DNA of 64,000 nucleotides, from NCBI GenBank assembly GCA_021209875.1, contig JAGYVD010000010.1, positions 2,480,001-2,544,000 on the forward strand. The letters are read 5' to 3'. Of the stretch, positions 9,585 to 22,175 are shown piece after piece. Every line of letters starts with the position of its first letter. The first letter of the stretch is position 1. Below the pieces are notes generated by a model that made no database searches, was not told the DNA's origin, and worked only from the letters and a program-made list of their open reading frames with translations. Origin of the DNA: Rosellinia necatrix. Taxonomy: Eukaryota; Ascomycota; Sordariomycetes; Xylariales; Xylariaceae. Position numbers and translations under genes: made by a program.

Positions 9585-10826
9585 CGTATCGGACGTCGCG
9601 ATATCCGGTGCGAATGCTCAGTTCGGGATGGAGATGATTGTGTAGACAAGATGGGATGTGTCGTACGACTCGGACCGGGGTTGAGGACTCGAATGGCGGT
9701 TGGGGTCACGCGACGGTCGGCAATGGTGCGGAGTAGTTGAATTCAAAGTAGAGTAGTATTTCCGCAGACTACGGGCATTTCTGGGCGGTGTTATTTTTTT
9801 TTAGAGCGCCTCGCCGGATGAATTGGCTGTTCAAGGTAACTTAGTGTAGGGGGAAGGGAGGATGTGCATCGCGAGGGTGGTGCCATGGTTGATTACTAGG
9901 TAAACAGCTGACCAGACGACCACCCTCTAAAATGCAGCACTCTGGAATGCCATTTTCAACGATGGAGCACGGATGTTAAATATAGGCTAGGCGAATAGAG
10001 AAAAAAGATGTGAAGGAAGAAGAGTAAATAGTAAGTTAGCAGAACAGAACAAAACAGACTGCGGAAATCAGTCGAGGTCAGCCGAGACTGGACCCATTCA
10101 CTTTCCGCCGGAGAAGGAGCGGAGGGGCAAAGTCAATACAAGCACAGTACGCCATGAAACACCTCACATATGCTACCTATCAGGTACTACTAAGTACCTA
10201 CCCAACCCAGCGCAGTTCAATGAGTCAACAGATCTTACCAGGCCTTGCCGGGTCTAACAAGAGATATTGTGGTGTAAAATATAGTGCCTACTTGGTTGGC
10301 TGTAGGTAGAGGGACTATATAATATGGTTACTAAATTAGACTGTCCTTTATAGGTTCGGTGAAGCAAATGCCGCTGACAGTTCTAATTGAATGGCCATCT
10401 AGAGGAACAGTGGATTAATACAAGATTCTATCCGTCTATAACTAATGACGGTAAAGCCACAGAATGACGCCATAGCACAATTAGGTACCTGTCAGTGAGT
10501 TGATGTGGCTGAAGCTTGTGGTGTAAGTGTTTGAAATGCGAGCAATGGTAAATGTAAGTCTTGTGTCGGATCTAGCAGCACGTCGTAGGGCTCCTTAATA
10601 TTTACGCTGAATACAATTTTAGGCAAGTAGTAAGTAAAAATTAGGACACCTATAAATCATATGCTTGATTTTGAAATAATGGAGGCAATGGGAAGATTTC
10701 ATGCTACATGAACATCGTGGTCAGAATCATGAGAACGGCCAAGATGTGACAAAGTATGCTCATTAATTACTCGCCCCTGTACTTACAATGAACTGAAGCC
10801 TCCCTCTTCCCAGGTAAACCTACAAC
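9585..10826. other. Intergenic, no gene seen
   Basis: About 1.2 kb of mostly AT-rich DNA with scattered TACCTA-type motifs. I see no gene, RNA or transposon hallmark. Confidence 0.5.
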
Positions 10827-12090
10827 CTATGGCTTTGTGTGTTGATCGAAGAAATCCATGATGATCTGTGAAGCCTGTATATGAGTTGGCCCTTGAGGAA
10901 CTGAGAGCTGGGAAAAGTTAATCTCAGTCGATGCCCAACAGTGTCCTATCTAGATGTCAGTGTACAGGCACAAAAAGCACGCTGAAAGTAGGTTGGGGAG
11001 GGGAGGGAAAGGGATGGTTTACCCATATCATCAATTACCCAATGTTGCAAAACACCCTCAACTCCGTCCGCGCATGTCCACGTAGTGTGATGTACATCGC
11101 CACCAAAGCTATCCTCCACCTTTGATGAGGTACAGGCGTTCCTATCTGCCCACCATCCCAACCATGTTGGAATAGCAGGCAGGATTCCGCCCTCGCCTTC
11201 ACCACCGTCGTACGAAACGCTAGCATCGCTTCGGCCGTGGATTTCGAGTACGGGAAGTGGACTGCGAGCCGGGCTGCAACCCCCATCTACACCAGAGTTA
11301 TCGGTGTAATATGCCCCGGATGCGGGTGCGAAAGCGGCAAATTCAGACCCGATGGTACTGCACGCGATAGCGTTGACAAAACCGCCGCCATTGGAGATAC
11401 TGCGGTAGCGACGTTAGTTCAGACTACACGATTTTATTCAACCAAAAATGAGGGTGCGAGGAGGCGATGGCGTAATTGCTCTCCCACGGTAAACGAGACG
11501 ATCCCCTTACCCAGTGGCATAAATGCGAGAGTCATCGACACAATACTCGCCCCGGAGCTTGGCCAATAGGTCAGTGACAAACTGGAGGTCTTCATCAATA
11601 GGGAGTTCCGAGTAGCTTGCTCCGGCCCATGCGCCCTGGGAAAGTCAACTTCTAGGCCGTCATTTATATAGGAGATGGAAATTCTACCCCAACGCCATTC
11701 GGGTAAACCATGATCTTCTATGCGGCTATTAGTTACCCTGAGTCCCCCAACACGAATATCTCGAGGAGGGTGGCATACGTTGGCACTAAAACGGCTTTCG
11801 CTCATCTTCGTGTCAACCTCGAAGAACAGGCCGATGCTGCCTGAGCCGTGGAAACCAAGAACCACAGGATATGGCTTGGACTTATCGTAGCCACTCGGCA
11901 AGTGGACTGAGTAACTCCGGTCGCGTCCGCTGCTCGTCAAGCCATGGTATGTCGTGACACCAGTCAGTAAATGAAACTTGCCACACCCAGCCGTCGCGCG
12001 AGCCTCCACGCCTCCGGTGCCAGCGGGCGCCGCCAGGGCCGGGGCGATCGAAGCAGCTACGAAGCCGGTGATATAGTGCAAGGAGCGCAT
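10827..12090 (-). CDS. Secreted feruloyl esterase-like hydrolase (LpqC/CE1 type)
   Basis: A 320-residue alpha/beta hydrolase. A signal peptide (MRSLHYITGFVAASIAPALA) is followed by CGKFHLLTGVTTYHGLTSSG, SYSVHLPSGYD and PYPVVLGFHGSGSIGLFFE, the start typical of fungal feruloyl esterases related to polyhydroxybutyrate depolymerases. After splicing, KIMVYPNGVGGAWAGASY, the nucleophile elbow GISNGGG, an acid residue in IHGRSD and the C-terminal histidine of GHCWAST complete the catalytic set. It probably releases ferulate or acetate from plant cell-wall arabinoxylan outside the cell. Introns: 11718-11778, 11636-11687, 11400-11510 and 10946-11022; the five exons total 963 nt. An in-frame ATG 18 bases upstream (12108) would precede the signal peptide with polar residues, so 12090 is preferred. 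A TATAA motif sits about 100 bases upstream on this strand. Confidence 0.88.
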
Positions 12091-12190
12091 CTTGTCGCAG
12101 AAACTCACGGAGCAGTCGTTTGCTCTACTATCTCGATGCGATTATCGAGAAAAAGAAAAAAAAAACAGAGTCGTGAGTGAACTGAGGTCT

Positions 12191-12198
12191 GTTTATAA
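12191..12198 (-). promoter_or_regulatory. TATA-like element of the esterase gene
   Basis: On the minus strand the sequence reads TTATAAAC about 100 bases upstream of the ATG at 12090. Positional inference only. Confidence 0.3.
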
Positions 12199-13027
12199 GG
12201 CAACGTATTATTGTCGCTTTCCAATCACACCTACCTAACCTAGGTAGGTAGGTGAGAAAAGCTACTATAGCCAATGAATAACCAAGAGAGGCCTGCTTGG
12301 AGGAATCTCGTTTCAAGGATGTTATAGGCCATGTTATCATTTCAGCAGCGCAATTGTATTGTATTTGTCAATTCAGAGAAGGGTAGTATGCAGTCTGCTA
12401 GATCATCACACCTGTGTCAGTTACCTAGCTGTAAATGCGTCTCTATCGTAGTAATTGAGCCTTGACATGGATTTCTTCCGATCGGCTCGTCCCGGGTTGT
12501 CGTGTACGGGTGCAATTGATACCAGTACAGATCAGGCTTTGTATCAGTAAAGAGACAACTCATACTAGGACAAGTTATGACTAGAGTACGGTAACACAGG
12601 TATGTTACGTGTAACAAATTGATTACTTAATTAAGCACCACACACACACCGTAGGGTGGAGTCAGGTACAAGGGTACCTCGTTTATTTCACAGTGTTAAC
12701 TCTGTTGATTGGCGTTGCAAATAGGTAGAGGTGTACTGTGTCCCTACCAGCTGCTGCATCTTCATCACTTAAAAAAAAAAAGTTTCTAACAATAGGTAGG
12801 CACTGTCAAAGTTAAAAGACTTCTATCCTACCATTTATCCCACCACCCACATCCGCTATCCCGTCAGGCTGCACAGCAACTTCCTCTTCCCCCTCCGGAA
12901 TCCAACAAGCCGCCCTAACCCGGTCGGACAGAGGCACTCGTTGAATTCTTTCCAGGGCTGCCACAAGGAAACCTTGGAAGCCTTGTGGGGTTGGTCTCTG
13001 GTCTGAGTCGGGTCTGACGTCGTCACA
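12199..13027. other. Divergent intergenic region esterase / TIM50
   Basis: Contains an ACCTAACCTAGGTAGGTAGGT tract near 12230-12253 and an A11 run near 12770. No gene seen. Confidence 0.5.
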
Positions 13028-14673
13028 ATGCTGTCCAGAGCTCTCGCGCAGGGCATTGCGCGTTCTGCGCCGCCACGGTCCCTCCAGCGAACCCCTATAT
13101 TCGCTTCGTCTATCCCCAGACTCGCCACCCCTTCCCCGAGGTTATGGGCACGAGGAATGGCCCAGGACAAAGGTCCAAAGAGCCAGACTACCCCCTCATC
13201 TCAGCCCAAACCCCAACCGGAAGCCCAACAGCCACCGAGCTCTCCGCCGTCGACCCACGAGCCCTCCGTCGATGCTGCCGAACCAGCCACTCCGCCACCA
13301 GACTTCGGTTCGCTCCCCGACCTTACCCGTGGAATTCCATCAACGCTCGAGTATGAGAGAGCAGGAGCCACCAAAAAGTCCGAGTTGTCCGCTCTTCAAG
13401 AGAGCGGGGAGGGTGCCCAGACCGAGGGGGGCGGTAGTCGGACCAAGGGAGAGCTGCCCGCATCGGCCTATCTGAGCTCTACCGATAAGCGACGAGCCCA
13501 ATTCGCAAACCGAATGTATCTCGCCGTGTTAGTGGGCGGCATTGCCGGCTTGGGATACCTTGGTCGCGAATGGAGCGAGGAGGAAGCCGCCATTTATAAG
13601 GACATTCCCAGTGGATGGGCACCAGCTCTGATATATAAGCGTGCTGTGGCGCGGCTCTCCGATGTGACCGAGTACTATCGCGAGCCCGCTTTCGACAAAC
13701 TATTGCCGGAACCGCATCCTGTGTTCGAACGACCCTACACCCTATGCATCAGTCTGGAGGATATGTTGGTACATAGCGAATGGTCGCGCGAGCACGGCTG
13801 GAGAGTAGCGAAGCGACCTGGCATCGACTACTTTCTACGCTACCTCAGCCAATACTACGAACTTGTTTTATTCACCAGCGTGCCCGTTGCGATGGGAGAG
13901 CCTATTATGCGGAAGCTAGATCCCTTTCAGATCGTTGTCTGGCCCCTGTATAGGGAAGCAACCAAGTATAAGGACGGCGAAATTGTCAAGGTAAGTCTTT
14001 CGTAATCCCCCGCGGACGGGCCTACCTGACCAGTCGCTAACACCCGAACAAGGATCTATCATACCTGAACCGTGATCTCTCCAAGGTCATCATTATCGAT
14101 ACCAAGGAATCCCATGTTCAGAACCAACCTGAGAACGCCATCATATTGCCTCCATGGAAGGGTGCGAAGGACGACAAGGACCTCGTTTCCCTCATCCCTT
14201 TCCTGGAATACATCTTCGCGATGGAGTATAAAGATGTCCGCGAAGTATTGAAGTCGTTCAAGGGCAAACATATCCCTACCGAATTCGCTCGTCGCGAAGC
14301 TATCGCACGCGCAGAGTTCCAAAAACAACTCGACAGCCAGAAGAGGAAGATGCCCTCGGGAATAGGAGCTTTGAGTAGCATGCTCGGAGTGAAGGGAAAT
14401 ATGAGCATGGTGCAGACACCAGATGGCGAAATCTCTCCCGCGGAGGCATTTGCACAGGGCAAGATGTTGCAAGACGTCATTCGCGAAAGAGGACAGAAAA
14501 ACTACGAGGCTCTAGAGAAGCAGATACGTGAAAATGGCGAAGAATGGCTTAAAGAGGCTCAGCAAATGCAGGAACAGCAACAAGCCGAGGTCATGAACAG
14601 TATGAAGTCGTCCTTCACTAGTTGGTTCAGGCCATCGCCGCCAGACCCATCAACGCCGCCGAAATCCGTGTAG
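13028..14673 (+). CDS. TIM50: Mitochondrial inner-membrane translocase subunit Tim50
   Basis: A 527-residue receptor of the TIM23 complex, which receives presequence proteins emerging from the TOM channel. The N-terminus is a basic, Ser/Arg-rich mitochondrial targeting sequence. A transmembrane segment (MYLAVLVGGIAGLGYLG) follows, then the intermembrane-space FCP1/HAD-like domain: YTLCISLEDMLVHSEWSREH (the degenerate phosphatase motif of Tim50), GWRVAKRPGIDYFLRYLSQY, YELVLFTSVPVAMGEP, KVIIIDTKESHVQNQPENAI. The C-terminus is a helical tail rich in Glu, Gln and Lys. One intron, 13991-14052 (62 nt), lies between GEIVK and DLSYLNRDLS. Length and order match fungal Tim50. Confidence 0.95.
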
Positions 14674-15411
14674 GACGAGGAACCGGACAGGCTCGGGCTG
14701 TTTTATTGAATAACGTGTATGGATATCGGGGCATGTGGGCATTGTTTTTTTTTTTTACACTCAAAAGGTCCATTTGGCGTTGGTCGTGTGTGTGTGTGTG
14801 TGTGTGGCCATGATACGGCCTAACAAGGGGATATGCCTCCCAAACTCTACTCAATATGGCGCATAATGTATCTGTCCACCCGCACCGGCTAGGGGACTTA
14901 CAAGGTGTCATGGATACTCTGCATACGGTTTAACGAGGCTGGACCAAATTACATAGAATAGGGGCGCCACTCATTGTGCATATAATATCTGTATATTAGC
15001 GAAGGAGACGAGCGATGTCACGAGTGGGAGTGAGAGGGAAGTGGGCTATAAAACTCCTCGCAGCCTTCGCTTGTGTTGCACCAGCTCCGAAGTATGTAAA
15101 AGAAGCAAGCAATTGTACCACCCATACTCCCCGTCCGGGCTACCCATAATCGAACAAAAAGGCATTCGTACAGCATCCGTAATCCCCAAAAACCTGTCAC
15201 TTACGTCGTCGTTTCACCCATCAACAGCATTCGCGGTCAAGCTCTTCGTCCCAAGAGTAGCTGAAGCCATGCTCATGGCGTTTGCCTCCCTCTCTCTGCC
15301 TCCCATCCCTCCTGTCGAACAAAATCATAATAAATCTGTAGCGGCAGCGTGGATAATGCAACTCCGAGAGCGCACAACACAGCTACAGCTAAGCTCGCCA
15401 CGAGGCCTAGC
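14674..15411. other. Convergent intergenic region
   Basis: 3' flanks of TIM50 and the small secreted-protein gene; contains T11 and (GT)n runs near 14740-14805. No gene seen. Confidence 0.5.
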
Positions 15412-15864
15412 CTAATTGCTACCGAACTTATCGTGTTCGTAGCACCACTCACAACGCGGATCCGTCTCACAGTTGAAATCGCTGGACGAGGGAGTTTATT
15501 GATCAGTAAAAGAAATACCGTTTTGAATGTAGCCTTCTCGACCTTCGTCGTTCCCAGCCCTCTTTATTCTTATAAAAATAGACTCCCCCTCAAAAAAAAA
15601 AAAAAAAAGAGTACAGAGAGGATAATACGCCACGATATGGGCGTATCATCCTTAAAGAGAGAGGGAAGTTGTTAGGGGAAGGGGAAAGAGAATCGGGGGA
15701 GTTACGAACCCGTTGCAGTGTTTGCAGTAATACTCGATCGAGGGACAGTCGGGTTCCGTCATGACGAATGTCACGAGCTTGGGCGCACGGCGCTGCTCGA
15801 TGGGGGACGGGGCCGCGGCCGCGAGGGCGGCGAGGAAGAGGCTGAGGATCGTGCTGGTGTACAT
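15412..15864 (-). CDS. Small secreted cysteine-rich protein (effector-like)
   Basis: A predicted 74-residue protein in two exons (15864-15710 and 15481-15412) that total exactly 75 codons. Exon 1 encodes a signal peptide (MYTSTILSLFLAALAAAA) and the start of the mature chain; exon 2 encodes the cysteine-rich end terminating KFGSN. Six cysteines follow the spacing C-x6-C-x2-C-x5-C-x5-C-x2-C. The 228-nt intron has a clean acceptor (CCTCGTCCAG) and a CTGAT branch-like site, but a non-consensus donor GTTCGT. The spliced cysteine pattern and codon count are the evidence for joining. No known family is recognised. Secreted peptides of this size may act as effectors, antimicrobials or surface proteins; the sequence does not decide. 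An ATG 84 bases upstream in frame would destroy the signal peptide. Confidence 0.6.
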
Positions 15865-18477
15865 GGCGACGATGTTTTTTTTTCCTTTTTTTTTTCGTCT
15901 CTGGGGCTTGCGTTGAGCTGGGGAGATGGCAGGATTTCTCGTCGTCAAAGACCACGGGTAGGGTAGCTGTTATACGAGAGAAGTGGCTTGACTGGGGATC
16001 GTATGTCAATGTCTTGGTTGGTCGGGTGGTCTAAGACAAGGTAGGAGGCGAGGGGGAAAACGATCGACGGAGATCTTTTATATTGCATTCTTGTCCTCTC
16101 GCGATCGTCGAGATTAGTGCTAAACATGGAGAGTCTTGATCATGTGCTCTGCCATGTGATCCCTTGAGAGCGCACTTGGGTTCATCGCCTCGCAGCGGAT
16201 AGCCAGATAGATAGACCTCATCCCAACCATGGTGCGTCCCCGGGTCCTCGCGGCGTTCCACGTAACCTCGAACATGACCAGGTCCTTGTGGCAAGCAAAC
16301 TGGAGTACTAGTCGCCGACACGCCCACTACCTGCATCTTGTCTGTCCCGCGCCGACGGTCTATCAAGGAGTACGCGTCAGCATATCCCCTGAGCAAGGCT
16401 TTCTTTCCTGCGCACCCTGCAACGACATAGAATGAAGGCTGTTGGTGGAGCATAAGCCCTCCTACTTAAGTCCACTACTCTCGGACATACTTAGTATATA
16501 ATACGGCAAGTCTCGAACGTGTGAACCTGCCGAACCTAGGGAAGCATAAACGGCCCGTTGTCCTCGTTTCCCGTCGCATGGGGGATGTACAACCTCTCCC
16601 CGGCGCAAACATCTGGCTCTATTCCGCTTAGAGGAACGGAATGGGGGGATGGGGGGAGACCGAATAGTTCGTTTCCCCTTTCCCTCGGGATACAGCACCA
16701 CGAATGGATTAGAAGCCATCCCGGCGCAAATGCCGCCCCTCCTCACTCGTCATGGAGAACGGGGCACGAGCCGCTATCTAGGCAGATATCGGCTCAGTTA
16801 CGGCGAGGAAGGACGGAACAGCCACGACGTGTCCGACAGACAAGCTCCCTCCGGCAGTCGGCAGACACGCCGAGCGGCCTCTGTAGAGAAGACGTCAGAT
16901 GGGATGAAGGGGTTCATGGTGTTCATGGAGTTAGTCATCTGTAGAGGGGAGAGGTGGAGGGGACGGAAACGTTGGTCCAGCGTAACCTCGACTCATGGCA
17001 TGCCACGCCATAAACCCACCGTAGAAACAAACATTACCATAGAAGTATCAGTTGAATGACAATAGTGTTGGCGGCGAATGCATCTCCAGGCCAGGCCGGA
17101 CCAATGGCTCCCTCCCAATCGAGTGCCTGTGTACCCGCGACGCACGCACCGTGCCACACACGCACTATACTATAGATCGAACGCGAATATGATCAATCCG
17201 GAGTAGGGCATCCGAACGATGACGACACACGTCTATATAGATCAGGTGGAGGTGAGCACAAAGTCCGATGTTAAAAGGGGGGGGATATTGGATGAAAAGC
17301 GGCGTCATCCCAACGCCTTTGCCTCCCCAGAGCACAAAGGTGGGCGCGGGCGGGGGGAAGGGAAACACAGAAACGGACCAAACAAGCAAGGTCTGAATAG
17401 TTTCCCACCCCACGCCGAGACTTACGTCAGCTCTCAGCCTAGATCTCGTGCGAGATATGCGCATTCCCGGGGAAAGGGGAAAGGGGGAAGAAGCTTACTG
17501 ACACCTACACTAATATGACAGAGGGGGAGCGTATAAGGTCGACCCGCGTACATTCCCGCTCTCCTCCTCCTTCTCCTCCTCCTCCTCCTCCTCCTCCTCC
17601 TCCTCCTCCTCCCCTTTTCCTTCCTTTCGGGCTTTTCGGCCGCATTCCAACGACTGCCTCCCGTGCATCCAATCCGTCTTGTGCGACGGCCGGGAGAACC
17701 GGTGACCACGCTGAGCTCGACGGCACTGGCTCGGAACCGGCGTCGTAGGCGATGATAGAACGTCTCACGAGCTAAGGGGGAAACGACAGTACGCGCCTCG
17801 GTGGCCGGGAAAACAAATGCCCTCCCTGCCTCCCTTCCCCCCCCCAGAGAGAGAGGCTTATTTGGTTGGATGGCTGTAGGCCAGACACAATGAGCAAAAC
17901 GGGGATAACGGGGCCTCTATTGGAAACGCAAGGGGGGTTACGACTTGGCAGGTGTTGGGATATTTGATCTTTGCGACTTGAGCTCTCGGCAATCATTACT
18001 ATTCTAACTCTCCACGTGCGATCAAATATGCGGGGAAAAAAAAAAAGAAAAGGCATGTCGAGTGTTCCCTCGTGGGTAGTCGCATGGCCGCCTGCGCCTC
18101 CTCGCAAATTAGAGTATCTTTAGTGTGCTATAAGTCTTTGATATGCCTATATCCGGTACTCCCTGTCACCTTCGTAGCACCGTCTTCATATACAAAGATT
18201 TGATCGTCACACATTCCGGAGATATACAGTCACCATAGGTATCCTGTCGATATAACAAAAAGGGGTGACAAAATCCCGATCTCGGTGACAAGAAGCCCAA
18301 GACCCCGAACTCCAAACTAAACCCAGATTTGAACACCGGTTAAGATCCAATGGTACCTTCTTCCAGGCATCACAATTAACCAAAAACGCCGTGCTGCATA
18401 TCCAAAATATGGGGAGCTGAAGCTCACGAAAAAAAAAAAGGGGTCAGCTAATAACCAGTCCCAGGCCACACCAATGT
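15865..18477. other. 2.6-kb gene-poor region
   Basis: No open frame here has recognisable domains, signal peptide plus cysteines, or intron borders joining into a plausible protein. Contains the TCC repeat near 17570. It may hold promoter sequence of the small secreted-protein gene at its left end. Confidence 0.45.
17561..17613. repeat. (TCC)n microsatellite
   Basis: About 15 almost uninterrupted TCC/CTC units, interrupted once by TTC. Confidence 0.9.
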
Positions 18478-21400
18478 TTATACACCCCCGACGCCATCCG
18501 AAAAGAGCAAAAGAGGCCATTGCATCTGGGCCGAGGTTGTCATGGTCGTGTTGTTCATGCTCATACTCCCTACGTTCATGCCATTGACGCCGCCACCATC
18601 GAGGATACTGCCTGACGATCTATGGCCGTTCGCGCCCCCTAGCGACATTAGAGCATTTGCGCTATAGCGGTCTTGATTATCGACAACGGCCGCGGTCCAG
18701 TCGTGCCAAGTATTCCCCCCCGAGGAATGCGGGCGCCACATCATATCGGGCTGTGTCATTTGTGTGGCCTGTGACGCGAAGTTGGCTAATGGATTGTGGT
18801 TGGCGACATGCACTTGCGAGTGCTGGGCCTGTACTTGCGCCTGGGCATGTGCCTGAGCCTGAGCCTGAGCGTGTGCTTGTGCCTGAGCTCGAACCTGTGC
18901 TTCCGCGTGCGCTTGGGCTTGTGCGGTAACTACCGGCCCCGGCGCCTGAGAGTATATGTAAGGGTTGCTAGGGCCATAGGCAATGCCATTAGGTGCATGG
19001 GCAGGGGCGTTGGCATAATTCAGAGGTTGGTAAGCAGTACTAGGTTCAGATGTGGCTGTCTCGGTATAATAGTTGGTGCTCGTTGCAGGGATACTGCGTT
19101 CCTTTGAATCGCTTACTCGCTCGGGGGTATGGCTATGATTTGAATTCGAATTTGAGCTGATCGTCATGCTTGTATAAGGAGGCGAATTGGATTCTTGTTT
19201 CACAGTGTCTTGAGAGGGGTGTGACCGCCCCAGTGACCCATCCGGAGTATTTTGAAGACGGTCTCGTTCTATCCAGGCTATTGTACGGTCGATTATCGAG
19301 CAAACCGCATCGCGAAGGCGGGTACCGGAACCTACCAGAGGGGGTCAGTTTATCATCACGCTGTCCAGTAGTCATAAGTGGACTCACCCATTAAAGTGCC
19401 GGTCTCGGCAAGGATGACCAACCATGCCTTCATGTCTTCGCGGAGGGTCTGCACCTCGGTGACTGTGGTCTCATGTCGTCGTTCCCAGTGTGCTACCAGG
19501 TCGGAAAATATGGCTGCTACGTACACCGCATTGCAGTACCATGTCGTATCGAGACATTTTAGCTGGTATAGTTTGCGTGCGTGTTGGAGCATGGCTTTCG
19601 AAGTTTCCTCGCATATTTGAGTATTGGTAGCCAAGATCTCCGGATCGTCCGTGGCCGCGACCGAGGGATGCCTCAGGCATAAACGGAATTCCAGTGCTGA
19701 CACATCGGCATATATAGCGGACATCCTCGCCTCTTTCTCGTGTGATTGCGCATTTCCTATCCTTAGTCCTTCTGGGAGATGGTCGCGCCAGGATTGGAGT
19801 TGCTTTTCAAGACCCTCAACAATGGCAAGATACCTCTTCGGATCCCTCTTTGCGCAGTATATATTGGCAAACATCTCGAGGTACAAGGTGCTCATCCTCG
19901 AAGATACAACGCCGATCTCGTAATCGCACCGACCGGGTATTGATGTGTCGACTCCGTCTTCGGTCAATTGTTCGTCCGGGATGATCTGAGGAAATTCCAC
20001 GTCCATATCCTCCAGCCTGATCGGCATCGGCCTTCCCATCCGTCCGTTAAGCACAACGGCGGTAGAGAGGATAACCCACCATACGCGTTTTCGGAGCTCG
20101 TTCTCGAGATTAGTGCCCTCGCCAGGCTTCTTCCAGGTTCGGTGGTACCCCATCTCTATCGCCAAGTTTACCGCATAAGATGCTAGGATGCTGCTGGAAT
20201 CGGGTTTGGGGAAACGCATCGTGTGAGTGACCAGCATAGATAAGGCTTGTAAACTTTCCAAGCATCGAGATGTTGTTAGGTGGAAGAATTTGCTCAAACC
20301 GTAGTGATAATGCTTATTAGACAAATCATTCAGGTGGGCTCTTTGCTCCGCTTTCTGTTCTCGGTTTCGAATGCCGTATTGGAGATAGATGGCGGCGAAT
20401 ACCATATGAATCATAACCTCCTCCGCGGCACTCAGGGTGTAGTTGGGATTATCGTAGTGTTGTTCCAGCTAGACGACCATCAATTCCCCATGCAACTAGG
20501 TAAGGGGGTAGGGGGGTCCAGGATAGTAGACTCACAAGTGCCATAAAGCTAGGCTTATGAAGGACCGGATGGAAAGGATGGATCATCACAAAGTACCACG
20601 CAGCATAATTGAGAGCATCATCCCTAGGAGGTAATTTGACGCTGAGGGGTTGGTTTATATTCATCATGGATTGTAGCAGCGCCTGGACGGATTTGTTGTA
20701 TAAGGAGGAGCCTTGGGCCGAAGGGGGAGGTTCGTCCATGTCTGGCACATCCATCGACCCGATATCGATGGTACTCCCGAGAATGGACAATGAGGTCCCC
20801 TTAATGGAGCTCAAGGGGGCCTGGTCGGTACCGACACCAAGATGAGCATCGGCAGGCCGTGAGGTGAGGGTGTTATGGGAATTAGGGGCCATGGACATTG
20901 TGGCCGGTCGATCCTTGGACCACGCGGAGGTTCCAGGCTGAGACCATGGCTCATTCGCCGCCGTATCCGGCTGGGGTGTGGGTGTCGAATCGGACGTGTC
21001 GTTGTCATTGCTATCGGTAGTTCCATTGGGGTCTAGGTCGGCAGGGAAGGAGGTTGAATGCCACGGTTTGACGTCTACCCCGTTATTCTGCAACTTCTTT
21101 TCTAGATCTCGGATGTGGCTCATCATATCAGTCTTCTCTCGTTCAAGCTCCTGCATGTACCCCCTTCGTTCTGTCCGGCCGGAAACTCGGTCGGTCACGT
21201 AGCACTCCAGATTTTGGTTGATGCAATGGGAGCAGCCTTCGGGTAGGGCATCGCATCGTATTTTGCGAACCTGGGAGCGTGTATGTCAGATATGGTAAAC
21301 GGCTAGATGGACGGTCGGATCGCAAAGAATGGCAAAGGCAAATCTCGACCCCCTTTCTCCCTCTTTCTCTCTCCCTCTCCCCCTTCCCTCCCAATCCCCC

Positions 21401-22175
21401 TTCCCTCTCTTTCTCTCTCTCAAAACGCGCAGAACAGGGCCACACAAGGGAAGCAGAGTAAACAGGGATATAGGTACAAAAAAAAGCGAAACATAGTGCA
21501 CTTGTGACGCATAGCTGCAGGACAGATGCCGCCCAAGACACACAAGTTAATCTCAATTGTGCGACATCAGCCTCAAGCCAGCCGAGGATGTATATGCCCT
21601 TGGCCCCGGTTGACACCAGGTTCGAGATTGGCGACAACACCAGCGATAGGCGGATATGATTAGACGCCGCCTGAGCAGTGTCTGGATAGATGCACTGCAC
21701 CCCCTCGCACGCATGCAGAAATACCAACGCGAGCAGACACGCAAATGAAGACGCGCATCACGTCGTCGGGCGCACGCGCGCGAGGCGCAAGACCCGAGAC
21801 TCGGAGGAGATGGAGATAAAAGATAGAGAGAGAGAGAAAGAGAGAGAGAGAAGAGAGAGACAAGAGACAGAGAGAGGCATATATGTCACACGCACGCACA
21901 CACACACACACACACATATATGTACACAGCACACACGACGAGCATACGCCCGTACGAATAAAACCTACCTTGCAGCGGTCGCAGGCTTGTCCGGTCCGGG
22001 TGTAGGACTGGAGTTTGCTCTTGACGACACTCGAGAAGTCGGCGCGACCGGGTCGCTCGCCTCGGTCCAGTCGCGGGAGCTTGCACTTGGTGGTAGTCGT
22101 TGCGCCCGAACCCGAGCCGTCGAGGACGGCGATATCCGTCTCGCCAGGCCGTTTCGGCGGACGGCCTGGAGGCAT
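18478..22175 (-). CDS. Zn2Cys6 fungal transcription factor (Rgt1/xylanase-regulator-like)
   Basis: A 958-residue zinc-cluster regulator. The binuclear cluster CDRCKVRKIRC-(x6)-CSHCINQNLEC has the canonical C-x2-C-x6-C-x6-C-x2-C-x6-C spacing and is followed by a coiled coil (YMQELEREKTDMMSHIRDLE) typical of dimerising members. The middle-homology (fungal_trans) domain begins around PRDDALNYAAWYFVMIHPFH and includes the region with YAVNLAIEMGYHRTW and WWVILSTAVVLNGRMGRP. The C-terminus has a long Ala/Gln repeat (near 18820-18930) and Asn/Ser-rich stretches that may activate transcription. Introns: 21271-21968 (698 nt, cutting the zinc cluster after CDRCK), 20469-20535 and 19332-19387. The four exons sum to 2877 nt. 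Target genes cannot be read from sequence. The start ATG at 22175 opens MPPGRPPKRPGETD; longer upstream frames are Lys/Glu low complexity. Confidence 0.85.
18820..18930 (-). repeat. In-frame Ala-Gln repeat in the transcription factor
   Basis: Degenerate hexanucleotide repeats encode alternating AQAQAH, AQAEAQV and AQAQAQ units near the C-terminus; probable intrinsically disordered activation segment. Confidence 0.8.
21271..21968 (-). other. Unusually long intron with microsatellites
   Basis: A 698-nt intron (donor GTAGGT, acceptor CTCCCAG) inside the zinc-cluster codons; about ten times the local norm. It contains GA-rich runs (near 21820-21875), a CA run (21891-21916) and a pyrimidine tract near 21350-21420. 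Confidence 0.8.

Noticed and set aside
12090..12108. Upstream ATG at 12108 as esterase start
   Set aside because: It would place charged residues (SFCDK) before the signal peptide; the second ATG gives a canonical one.
16649..17059. Overlapping 120-140-codon frames in the 16-18 kb region
   Set aside because: Arg/Ser/Gly-rich in several frames at once, no domain or signal peptide, no plausible intron partners.
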